Part shown: in pieces, positions 21,904-29,434 of the stretch
Layout of the letters: each line of letters opens with the position of its first letter
Position numbering within the stretch: the first letter of the stretch is position 1
From: Phycisphaerales bacterium
Lineage (GTDB): Bacteria > Planctomycetota > Phycisphaerae > Phycisphaerales > UBA1924
DNA length: 64,000 bases
Assembly: GCA_022843045.1 (NCBI GenBank)
Contig: JALHOJ010000004.1
Coordinates: 1 to 64,000, forward strand
Reading direction: 5' to 3'
Program-made: the position numbers and the translations under genes
Notes under the pieces: generated by a model
The model's input: the letters and a program-made list of their open reading frames with translations, nothing else
The model's database searches: none
Told to the model about the DNA's origin: nothing

Positions 21904-23585
21904 TTATCCTCCTTCTTTGATTCGGGCTTGTGTTCTGCTTCGCGGTCTTCGCCCTCATCGTGAGACTTGTTTTGCCATTGGCTGGCCCGCTTGTGGGTTG
22001 GGCCCAACATGCGATACGTGAATGTCTTCTCGTAGCCGTGGCTCGCCTGATTCCCATCGGCGACCACGCGCACCTGCACCGCGTGCTGGCCATGTTCGAA
22101 CGCGGCGGGCATCGCGGCGAGCGTGACGGGCAGCACCGCGGCCTGGGCGGGCAGGAGCGTGACTTCGAGTTTGTCGGCAATGAGGCGGCCCGCGGCGGGA
22201 TCGACACTCACGACGTAGGTCGCGAGGTCGTTGGTGCGGTTGATGATCGAGACGCGCACAGGATTGGCGATTTCACCGGTGGGCAGGGAGTAGAAGGGCG
22301 CGCCGGTGCCTCGGCGGATCGAGACGTACGCAGGCGGGCGGGTGGCAAGGACGGTGAAGAAGGCGGTCCAGACGATGAGCAGCAGGGTCGCGTAGACAAT
22401 GAGACGGGGGCGGACCAGATGCGGCTTTTCGCCCGGTTGGGGCAGCATGGTGGCCTGGCTGCCGTAGCGGATGAGGCCCTTGGGGCGACCGAGTTTTTCC
22501 ATGACGGCGTCGCATGCGTCGATGCACTGGGTGCAGTGGATGCACTCCATCTGCAGGCCGTTGCGGATGTCGATGCCGGTGGGGCAGGTTTGGACGCAGA
22601 GTTTGCAGTCAACGCAGTCGGCGGTGCGCTTGGGGTCGAGCGTCGGGCTGCTCGCGTGCGACACGCCTAGGACCGGCAGGGCGATGCTGGTGACTCCCCC
22701 ACTGCTGCCGGCAGACAACGCGGGCGTGAGGGCGACGGGCTGCGTGATGCCGATGCTGGCGAGAGAAGCTCGCTCGCCGGTCTCGTGCTTGGCCTTCTGG
22801 CCGCGGGGCTCGCCTCGGACGCGGTCATAGCTGACGATGAGCGAGTTGCGATCAAGCAGCACGCTCTGCATGCGGCCGTAGGGGCAGGCGACGAGGCAGG
22901 TTTGCTCGCGGAAGAAGGCGAAGTCGAACATCATCGCGAGAGTGACGCCCGCCATGATGAGGAATGAGGCGGGGTGCTCGAGGGGGGAGCGCTGGATCCA
23001 CTCGACAAGCTTGTCGACGCCCACGAAGTAAGCGAGGAACGTGTGGGCGAGGAAACAGGAGGCGAGGAAGAAGGCGATGTACTTGAGAGGCGTGCCTGCG
23101 CCGGAGGTGTGCAGCCAGCCTTGCAGGCCGGTGGTTTTCTTCGCTCGGCCAGGCGTGCCGTCAAAGAATCGCTCGATGGGGCGATACAAGAACTCCATGT
23201 ACACCGTCTGCGGGCAGGCCCAGCCGCACCAGACGCGCCCGAAGATCGCGGTGACGAAGAAGATGGTGAGGAAGACCCCCACCATCATGAGCGCGAGCAG
23301 CAGCGTGTCGGTAGGCAGGAAGGTCTGGCCAAACAGCGTGAAACGGCGGGCGGCCAGGTCCAGCAGCACGGCGGGCTTGCCATTGATGTGGATGTGGGGC
23401 AGGGCGACAAAGAGGACGACGAGCAGGAAGGCGGCGACGCGGCGGCGCTTCCAGAAGTCGCCAAAGCTGGGGCGGGGCTTCAGCCAGCGGCGCGAACCGT
23501 CTTCGTTCAGCGTGGAGAGCACGCTGGTGGGGTCGGTGACACCGCCGATTTTTTCAGGGACGTTGGTGGGACTGACGGTGGACAT
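21900..23585 (-). CDS. ccoG: cbb3 oxidase accessory protein CcoG (RdxA/FixG), with linker insertion
   Basis: This 561-residue membrane iron-sulfur protein is thought to reduce copper for oxidase assembly. It has several membrane helices (from about residue 52), the motif RVWCGWACPQTVYMEF, and two ferredoxin-type 4Fe-4S motifs (CVDCKLCVQTCP and CIHCTQCIDACD), followed by the FixG C-terminal beta domain. Between RGEPRGQKAK and the first 4Fe-4S motif the family has a short link, but here about 54 residues of Ser/Ala/Gly-rich sequence (about 265-318) intervene. ATG at 23585 has a GGAG site 9-12 bases upstream and starts the conserved N-terminus. Confidence 0.92.
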   Translation of the reverse strand: MSTVSPTNVPEKIGGVTDPTSVLSTLNEDGSRRWLKPRPSFGDFWKRRRVAAFLLVVLFVALPHIHINGKPAVLLDLAARRFTLFGQTFLPTDTLLLALMMVGVFLTIFFVTAIFGRVWCGWACPQTVYMEFLYRPIERFFDGTPGRAKKTTGLQGWLHTSGAGTPLKYIAFFLASCFLAHTFLAYFVGVDKLVEWIQRSPLEHPASFLIMAGVTLAMMFDFAFFREQTCLVACPYGRMQSVLLDRNSLIVSYDRVRGEPRGQKAKHETGERASLASIGITQPVALTPALSAGSSGGVTSIALPVLGVSHASSPTLDPKRTADCVDCKLCVQTCPTGIDIRNGLQMECIHCTQCIDACDAVMEKLGRPKGLIRYGSQATMLPQPGEKPHLVRPRLIVYATLLLIVWTAFFTVLATRPPAYVSIRRGTGAPFYSLPTGEIANPVRVSIINRTNDLATYVVSVDPAAGRLIADKLEVTLLPAQAAVLPVTLAAMPAAFEHGQHAVQVRVVADGNQASHGYEKTFTYRMLGPTHKRASQWQNKSHDEGEDREAEHKPESKKEDK

Positions 23586-23637
23586 GGGCGTTTGCTCCGG
23601 AACTGGCACGCGCCGCGGGTTCGCTTGAGAACTGCGA

Positions 23638-24294
23638 TCACTTCTTCGAGACCTGAGGTCCAAACGGCGGCAGGACTTCACCCTCGGGCGCACGGGGGGC
23701 TGCAGGCTTGGTGCCGCGGAGGTTCATGACGTACGCCGCGAGCAGGACGCGTTCGTTCTGCGAGAGTCGCGCGTTCCATGGCGGCATCGCGCCGTTGTTG
23801 GCGCCGTCGGTGATGACTGTGTAGACGTCGATGAGTTTCTTGACGTTCTTGTAGTGGTCGTCGGTCAGGTTGACGCCGTTGATGCCGCCGCCGTCGTTGG
23901 CGTGGCAACTGGCGCAGTTGCCCACAAACATGCCCTTGGCGACTTCCATCATGGGGGCGTCGTTGCTCATCTTGATGATGGTGGGTTCGTCGGCGGCGAG
24001 GTCGCCGATCTTGCCGAAGATCTTCTTGGTTTCCGCGACTTTCTGGGCCTGCCAGCGATCCTGGATGCTCCACGACACGGGGCTTAAGTGGAAGAAGGCG
24101 AAGTAGAGGATCGCGAACATCACGCTCGCGAGGAAGATGGCGTGCCACCAGCCGGGCGTGGGGTTGTCATACTCGCGAATGCCGTCGTACTCGTGGTCGA
24201 GGAGGTCGGCGTTGGTGACGGGGTCTTTGGCGCTCTGCCAGTCGGCGTTGTCGGCGTGAGGGCTGCGCTGCGGGGTGTGAGAGTTGGTGCTCAT
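23638..24294 (-). CDS. ccoP: cbb3 oxidase subunit CcoP, mono-haem
   Basis: This 218-residue membrane-anchored cytochrome c delivers electrons to the oxidase core. The N-terminal region HEYDGIREYDNPTPGWW and one membrane helix (about 50-70) are typical of CcoP. Only one haem site is present: C127-A-S-C130-H131, with the distal methionine M170 in NNGAMPPW. Standard CcoP has two CxxCH motifs and about 300 residues, so one cytochrome domain is missing. The ATG at 24294 has a strong AAAGGAG ribosome-binding site. It lies between ccoQ and ccoG. Confidence 0.92.
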   Translation of the reverse strand: MSTNSHTPQRSPHADNADWQSAKDPVTNADLLDHEYDGIREYDNPTPGWWHAIFLASVMFAILYFAFFHLSPVSWSIQDRWQAQKVAETKKIFGKIGDLAADEPTIIKMSNDAPMMEVAKGMFVGNCASCHANDGGGINGVNLTDDHYKNVKKLIDVYTVITDGANNGAMPPWNARLSQNERVLLAAYVMNLRGTKPAAPRAPEGEVLPPFGPQVSKK

Positions 24295-24322
24295 GGAGTG
24301 CTCCTTTGGAAAGGAACCAGAT

Positions 24323-24541
24323 TCAGCGGGAGGTGCGTGCGGGGCGAGAGGTGTTGATGGGCGCGGGTGCGAGCGGCGCGTCGTCGGCGAGGGGCAGCTG
24401 CGCCGCCTCTTCGCCTTCCTTGCGGGAGCGCTTGGTGAAGGTGCGGGCCACTACCGCGACGAAGACGGCGAGGAAGAGCACGAGGGCGATGGCGGGGAAG
24501 ATCCAAAGGCCCGCCTGGCTCATGAGTTGGGTGAGGCTCAC
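24323..24541 (-). CDS. ccoQ: Small cbb3 oxidase subunit CcoQ-like
   Basis: This is a 72-residue single-helix protein (helix about residues 12-33, LWIFPAIALVLFLAVFVAVV) with a basic segment and an Ala/Pro-rich tail. Size, topology and location between ccoO and ccoP match CcoQ, which stabilises the oxidase. The GTG start at 24541 overlaps the ccoNO stop codon as GTGA, a coupling signal. Primary sequence is too short and variable for a motif-based call. Confidence 0.78.
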   Translation of the reverse strand: MSLTQLMSQAGLWIFPAIALVLFLAVFVAVVARTFTKRSRKEGEEAAQLPLADDAPLAPAPINTSRPARTSR

Positions 24542-26988
24542 TTGGCACCTCCGCTGTTGACCTTGGTGGTGCTGGACGCGACCTTGTCGGCCTCGCCATT
24601 TCGGGCGGCGAGGATCTTGGTGGCGCGGTCGCGGAACTTTTCGTAGGGGTCCCAGTCGTCGGGCTTGGAGATGTCGATGCCCAGGCGCTGGATATACGCC
24701 GTGAGGGCGATCACCTTCTTGTCCTGCATGTCCTCGTAGCCGCCCTGCTGGACGAGGTCGGCGGCGATCTGCTCGGCTTGAGCCTGGGCATAGGCGCTCG
24801 CGACGCCTTCCTTGACCATTTCGCCGTAGGGGACGCCCAGCATGGCCATGGCGCGGACTCTGGTTTCGGTGTCCTTGAAGTCGATCTTGCTTTCGAGCAG
24901 GTGCTTGTAGCTGGGCATGATCGACTGGGCGATCAGTTGGCGCGGGTTCTCGAAGTGGCGCACGTGCCAGTCGTGGCTCTTGATGCCGCCCTCGCGGGCG
25001 AGGTCCGGCCCGATGCGGCGGCTGCCCCACTGGAAGGGATGGTCGTAGACCGACTCGCCACCCTTGCTGTATTCGCCATAGCGCTTGGTTTCGGCCCAGA
25101 TCGGGCGGATCATCTGGCTGTGGCAGTTGTAACAGCCCTCGGCGATGTAGACGTCGCGGCCGTGGAGTTCGAGGGGCGTGTAGGGTTTGACGCTCGCGAT
25201 CGTGGGCACGTTGCTCTTGATGAGGAACGTGGGGATCATCTCAAAGAGGCTGGCGAGCAGCACGGCGAGGAGGGTGAGCAGCGTGAACTTGATGGGCTTG
25301 CGCTCCCAGACGCGGTGCCACCAGCCCTGCACGAAGACGTCGGCGTCGTGGCCGATGGCGAGGTTGCCTTCGCCCAGGCGCGAGGCGGGACGGGGCGGAT
25401 CGGAGTAGAAGGGCGTGAGGGCGGGAGCGCTGTGGACGGGGACTTCGTAGGCCGCGGGGCGGGCCTTCCAGGTCATGAACATGTTGACCGCACCGAAGAC
25501 CGCGCCGGCGAGGTAGAGCGTGCCGCCCAGGGCGCGTAGCCAGTAGAAGGGGACGATGGCGTTGACGGTCTGGACGAAGTCGTTGTACTGGAGGCTGCCT
25601 GACTCATCAAAGGCGCGCCACATGAGGCCCTGGGTGATGCCCGCGGCGTACATCGGAATCACGTACATCACCATGCCGATGGTGCCGATCCAGAAGTGGG
25701 CGGCCATGAGCTTCTTGCTCCAGAGGGGCGTCTGGAAGAGGCGCGGGAGGAGCCAGTACATCATGCCGAAGGCGAGGAAGCCGTTCCAGCCCAGCGCGCC
25801 GCTGTGGACGTGGGCGATGGTCCAATCGGTGTAGTGGCTGAGGCTGTTGACGCTCTTGATGCTGAGCATCGGGCCTTCGAAGGTGGCCATGCCGTAGAAC
25901 GTGATGGCGATCACAAAGAACTTGAGGACGGGGTCCTGCGAGACCTTTTGCCATGCGCCGCGCAGAGTCAGGAGGCCGTTGATCATGCCGCCCCAGCTGG
26001 GCATCCAGAGCATGACGCTGAAGAGCATGCCCAGCGTGCTGGCCCAGGCGGGCAGGCTGGTGTAGTGCAGGTGGTGCGGGCCGGCCCAGATGTACATGAA
26101 GACCAGGCTCCAGAAGTGCACGATCGACAGGCGATACGAATACACCGGGCGCTCGGCGGCCTTGGGCAGGAAGTAGTACATCAGGCCCAGGAAGGGCGTG
26201 GTGAGGAAGAAGGCCACGGCGTTGTGCCCATACCACCACTGCATGAATGCGTCCTGCACGCCTGCGTAGACGGGCCAGCTCTTGACGAAGCCTTCTTTGG
26301 TGGGCGTGTTGCCGGAGAGGACTTGGGCGAGGGCGTAGGGGAGGCTGAGGTTGTTGAAGACGTGAAGGATGGTGACGGTGACGAGGCTGGCGATATAGAA
26401 CCAGAGCGCGACATACATGTGTCGCTCGCGACGCTTGACCAGCGTCATCAGGAAGTTGGTGCCGAAGAAGCCAAGCCACACGACCGCGATCGCGAGATCG
26501 ATGGGCCATTCGAGCTCGGCGTACTCCTTGCCCTGGGTGATGCCCAAGGGCAGCGTGATCGCGGCGGAGACGATGATCGCCTGCCAGCCCCAGAAGTGCA
26601 GGCTGCTGAGCTTGTCGCTCCACATGCGGGCCTTGCACAGACGCTGCGTGCTGTAGTAGATCCCGGCGAAGATCGCGTTGCCGGCGAAGGCGAAGATCAC
26701 GGCATTGGTGTGAAGGGGTCGAAGGCGGCCGAAGTTGAGCCAACTGGTTTCGTAGAGGAACGAGAGCGGCTTGGCGCCTTTGACTTCCGGGAGATAGGGC
26801 AAGGCGAGCTGGAGGGCGATGATGAGCCCTACCAACATGCCGACGATGCCCCAGACGAGCATGGCGACGAGGAACTTGCGGACGATCGCATCGTCGTATG
26901 AAAACCGCTCTAATGGTCCGGAATTTGCAGGTTCGTGGCTTGATCCCACCCGCTCGTTGCGAGCGTCCGCCGAGAATGCTGTTGACAT
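24538..26988 (-). CDS. ccoNO: Fused cbb3 oxidase subunits CcoN and CcoO
   Basis: This 816-residue protein joins the catalytic subunit and the mono-haem cytochrome subunit. Residues to about 540 are CcoN, with about 12-14 helices. Haem and copper ligands are visible in RPLHTNAVIFAFAGNAIF, WWYGHNAVAFF, GPHHLHYTSLP and DWTIAHVHSGALGWNGF. After a linker, CcoO has one membrane helix (KFTLLTLLAVLLASLFEMIP) and the haem c site C619-Y-N-C-H623 in GCYNCHSQMIRP. In most bacteria these are two genes, although fusions are known. ATG at 26988 has GGAG about 12 bases upstream; a longer frame runs into the promoter region. It is the first gene of the cco operon. Confidence 0.94.
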   Translation of the reverse strand: MSTAFSADARNERVGSSHEPANSGPLERFSYDDAIVRKFLVAMLVWGIVGMLVGLIIALQLALPYLPEVKGAKPLSFLYETSWLNFGRLRPLHTNAVIFAFAGNAIFAGIYYSTQRLCKARMWSDKLSSLHFWGWQAIIVSAAITLPLGITQGKEYAELEWPIDLAIAVVWLGFFGTNFLMTLVKRRERHMYVALWFYIASLVTVTILHVFNNLSLPYALAQVLSGNTPTKEGFVKSWPVYAGVQDAFMQWWYGHNAVAFFLTTPFLGLMYYFLPKAAERPVYSYRLSIVHFWSLVFMYIWAGPHHLHYTSLPAWASTLGMLFSVMLWMPSWGGMINGLLTLRGAWQKVSQDPVLKFFVIAITFYGMATFEGPMLSIKSVNSLSHYTDWTIAHVHSGALGWNGFLAFGMMYWLLPRLFQTPLWSKKLMAAHFWIGTIGMVMYVIPMYAAGITQGLMWRAFDESGSLQYNDFVQTVNAIVPFYWLRALGGTLYLAGAVFGAVNMFMTWKARPAAYEVPVHSAPALTPFYSDPPRPASRLGEGNLAIGHDADVFVQGWWHRVWERKPIKFTLLTLLAVLLASLFEMIPTFLIKSNVPTIASVKPYTPLELHGRDVYIAEGCYNCHSQMIRPIWAETKRYGEYSKGGESVYDHPFQWGSRRIGPDLAREGGIKSHDWHVRHFENPRQLIAQSIMPSYKHLLESKIDFKDTETRVRAMAMLGVPYGEMVKEGVASAYAQAQAEQIAADLVQQGGYEDMQDKKVIALTAYIQRLGIDISKPDDWDPYEKFRDRATKILAARNGEADKVASSTTKVNSGGAK

Positions 26989-27074
26989 GACACGAGTCTC
27001 CGAAAAGCCAGGGGAACTGCGGTGTGACCGGTGAATTTTAGACCCGTTTCTCCAATTTCCGCTTGCGAGAAGTG

Positions 27075-27139
27075 GACAAACAGGATAAGTTAATCCATAG
27101 TATTGTCGATTCAAGACCTGTTTGTCAAGAAGTTTCTTG
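27075..27139. promoter_or_regulatory. Candidate operator cluster between ccoNO and the Rrf2 gene
   Basis: Three symmetric elements are packed here: an inverted repeat GACAAACAGG (27075-27084) with CCTGTTTGTC (27117-27126); GGATAAGTTAATCC (27083-27096), with matching GGAT/ATCC ends; and CAAGAA-GT-TTCTTG (27126-27139). The stretch is clearly more AT-rich than the surrounding genes. It lies between the divergent oxidase operon and its likely regulator, so it is the best place for Rrf2 binding. Which palindrome is bound cannot be told. Confidence 0.55.
27099..27128 (-). promoter_or_regulatory. Candidate sigma-70 promoter for the cco operon
   Basis: On the minus strand TTGACA (27128-27123) is followed after 18 bases by AATACT (27104-27099). 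The start point would be near 27092, giving a leader of about 100 bases before ccoNO. The -35 box overlaps two of the palindromes described for this region, as expected for a repressor or redox-regulated promoter. The prediction rests on consensus match only. Confidence 0.45.
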
Positions 27140-27242
27140 GAGAAAATTCTTGCCAGACGGCAAAATCGACTGCCTGCAGCGTCCAAGGATGCTCTGATGC
27201 TGCAGGACAGGAATCTCGATACGCAGATTGAGGGGTTTTCGA

Positions 27243-27737
27243 ATGCTCAGCCAAGCCTCCGGGTATGCCTCCACGGCTCTCGCCTATATCGCGTTGCTTC
27301 CAGGACCTGCGCTGGTGAAGGACATCGCGAAGGCGACGGACATCCCCGCGCCGTACCTCGCGAAGATCGTGCAAGTCCTTGCAAGAAAGGGATTTGTCAA
27401 GACCCAGCGGGGGATTGGCGGAGGGGTGTCACTGGCACTGCGGGCCGAGGAAATCACGCTCTTTGATATCTGCGATGCGCTGGACGACCCGTGCACACAA
27501 ACCAAGTGCATGATGGGCAACGCCAAGTGCTCGGATGAGCGGGCGTGTGCGTCGCATGAGTTCTGGAAGGCGCAGCGGGCTCAGTGCTTGGGTTTCCTGC
27601 AGCAGACGACGATTGCGGACCTGACGAAGACCAAGCCAATCCTGCGCTTCAGGGTTTTGCAGACCTCGGAAATCTCGCGCCTTGCAGGTATGCCCGGAAT
27701 GGACGGCGTGGGTTCAGCCCGCCATACTCCTGCATGA
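27243..27737 (+). CDS. Rrf2 family transcriptional regulator with Cys cluster
   Basis: This 164-residue protein has the Rrf2 winged-helix start (MLSQASGYASTALAYIALLP, then KDIAKATDIPAPYLAKIVQVL). The wing reads KTQRGIGGGVSLA. A cysteine group follows, C84, C89, C96 and C102 with H105, in the place where IscR, NsrR and RsrR bind an Fe-S cluster. A redox, NO or iron-sulfur signal is therefore likely. It is divergent from the ccoNO operon across a palindrome-rich gap, so it probably controls the oxidase. ATG 27243 fits the family's N-terminus. The stop overlaps the next start as ATGA. Confidence 0.9.
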   Translation: MLSQASGYASTALAYIALLPGPALVKDIAKATDIPAPYLAKIVQVLARKGFVKTQRGIGGGVSLALRAEEITLFDICDALDDPCTQTKCMMGNAKCSDERACASHEFWKAQRAQCLGFLQQTTIADLTKTKPILRFRVLQTSEISRLAGMPGMDGVGSARHTPA

Positions 27738-29302
27738 GCAATTCTGCCTTGTCGGGTTCCCTGCCGTCCCTCGCGATCTTCACCTTGCTTGCGCTGGCGG
27801 GATGTGCCGCTGAGCGATCGGCGACGACTACTTCGCACGCGAGCGGGAGCGCGCAGGTGCCAGTGATCACGCTGGATGGGGACTTCAGCGATTGGCCTGG
27901 CAGCACGCCTCCAAACCCGGTCGGATACACGGTCGCGGCGGCGGACGAGCATCATCTCTACATGCGGTTCACCGTGGAAGGTGAGCAGTACACGATTCAA
28001 TCCGCGCCGTGGACGACGGCGATTTTGCTGGACACCGACGCGAACGCGAACACGGGTTTGGCAGGCAGCGATGAGTTGTCCGGCATGGGCATTGACATCA
28101 AAGTGGAGTTCTCGCCTCGTCGGGCCAATCGCGAGACGGGCGCGATGGAGATCGGGCGGGGCGTGCGGGTGTCGGCGCTGGACAACGCGGGGAATGAGAC
28201 GCAGCTGGAGGCGTATGACTGGGACGTTTCGTTCGCACCGACGTTTGCGAGCGATTGGTATGAGGGGCGGATCAGCCGGACGCCCGCGGGAAGCGTGCCA
28301 GTGCCGATGGAGGGGTTGCTGAGCACCGGTAGCACGCGCGGGGCGTTTGTGACGTATGACGCGTCGGGGGCGATGACGGCTTCGTCAGAAGTCTTCACGG
28401 TTGCGATGGACGAGCGATGCCTGGATGCGGCCCGGCGGTCGAACATGGAGTTGCCGGCGAAGGAGCCTGGGGCGATTCGCGTGGTGAGCTACAACGTTCT
28501 GCGGTCGAAGCCCGAGCAGGATCCTGCGACGTTTGCGCGGATTTTCGCCGCGCTGGATCCGGATGTGATCCTTGTGCAGGAATGGGAAGTGGACTCGGCT
28601 CGCGAGTTGGCGGAGTGGTTCAATCTGAACCTGATGCGTGAGGGCGGGTGGGACGCGGTGACGACCAAGGGCACAGTCGCGACGGGCGCGGGCGTTGGGA
28701 TCATCAGCAAGTTTCCTGTGACGACGGAGAACGTGTCGCTGGTGCTGGGGGCGACGCCTCAGGATCCGAACTTTGAGAACGACCCGATCCGCTATGCGCT
28801 GGGGAAGGTTGAGACGCCCATGGGCACGATCCTCGCATCGAGCGTGCACCTGAAGGCGGCGGGGAGCGCGAGCAGTTGGGAAGATCGCAAGCGGGTTGCC
28901 GAGGCCCAGAAGATCAACGACGACATGCAAGCCGCGGCGGCGCGGATCAACCCGGCGATGATGCTGGTGGGCGGGGATATCAACTTGGTGGGCTCGCGGC
29001 GGCCGCTGGATCTGCTGGCGGAAGGGCTGGACCTTGACGGGTCAAACTTCACGTGGGCCAATCCGCGAACGCTCGGAGATCGGACATACGTGACGTGGAG
29101 CGAGTATGGCAACACGTTCAGCCCGGGGCGGCTGGACTGGATCGGCTACAGCGACGCGAAGGCGCGGGTGGTGCGGTCGTTTGTGCTGGATACGTCGCGC
29201 CTGAGCGACGCGTCGCTGGCGAAGGTCGGGCTCAATGCGGACGACACGGCGAAGGCGAGCGATCACAAGCCGGTGGTGGTGGATTTGATGCCCGTGCGGT
29301 AG
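27734..29302 (+). CDS. Lipoprotein with endonuclease/exonuclease/phosphatase domain
   Basis: This is a 522-residue predicted lipoprotein (lipobox LALAGC, C24). Residues of about 40-240 resemble a family 9 carbohydrate-binding or DOMON-like beta sandwich (ITLDGDFSDWPG, AILLDTDANANTG). The second half is an EEP-superfamily domain, with VVSYNVLR, the metal-binding glutamate in VQEWE, GGDINL and the catalytic SDHKPVVVDL near the end. EEP enzymes cut nucleic acids or phosphoesters, and an extracytoplasmic one may scavenge phosphate or degrade DNA. Translation is coupled to the Rrf2 gene by a 4-base overlap, but a functional link is not evident. Confidence 0.85.
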   Translation: MSNSALSGSLPSLAIFTLLALAGCAAERSATTTSHASGSAQVPVITLDGDFSDWPGSTPPNPVGYTVAAADEHHLYMRFTVEGEQYTIQSAPWTTAILLDTDANANTGLAGSDELSGMGIDIKVEFSPRRANRETGAMEIGRGVRVSALDNAGNETQLEAYDWDVSFAPTFASDWYEGRISRTPAGSVPVPMEGLLSTGSTRGAFVTYDASGAMTASSEVFTVAMDERCLDAARRSNMELPAKEPGAIRVVSYNVLRSKPEQDPATFARIFAALDPDVILVQEWEVDSARELAEWFNLNLMREGGWDAVTTKGTVATGAGVGIISKFPVTTENVSLVLGATPQDPNFENDPIRYALGKVETPMGTILASSVHLKAAGSASSWEDRKRVAEAQKINDDMQAAAARINPAMMLVGGDINLVGSRRPLDLLAEGLDLDGSNFTWANPRTLGDRTYVTWSEYGNTFSPGRLDWIGYSDAKARVVRSFVLDTSRLSDASLAKVGLNADDTAKASDHKPVVVDLMPVR

Positions 29303-29316
29303 CACAACCAGTTCGC

Positions 29317-29429
29317 TTTCAGCACAGAGACACAGAGAGCACAGAGGAAGAGGAGAAGGAGTGGATTGGGTCTTGGACCCTTCCGTTGCTTCTCCTCTTT
29401 CTCTTTATCCCTGTATCTCTGTGCTGAAA
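29317..29429. repeat. Long inverted-repeat element, CACAGAG family, copy 1
   Basis: The ends TTTCAGCACAGAGA (29317-29330) and TCTCTGTGCTGAAA (29416-29429) are exact reverse complements. Between them are GA-rich (GAGGAAGAGGAGAAGG) and CT-rich (CTTCTCCTCTTTCTC) tracts that also pair imperfectly. It fills the gap between two converging genes. A second copy lies at 37534-37675. Confidence 0.8.
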
Positions 29430-29434
29430 ATCGA

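Noticed and set aside
26989-27242. FNR/ANR box (TTGAT-N4-ATCAA) upstream of ccoNO
   Set aside because: No match with acceptable half-sites was found. GGATAAGTTAATCC has different ends.
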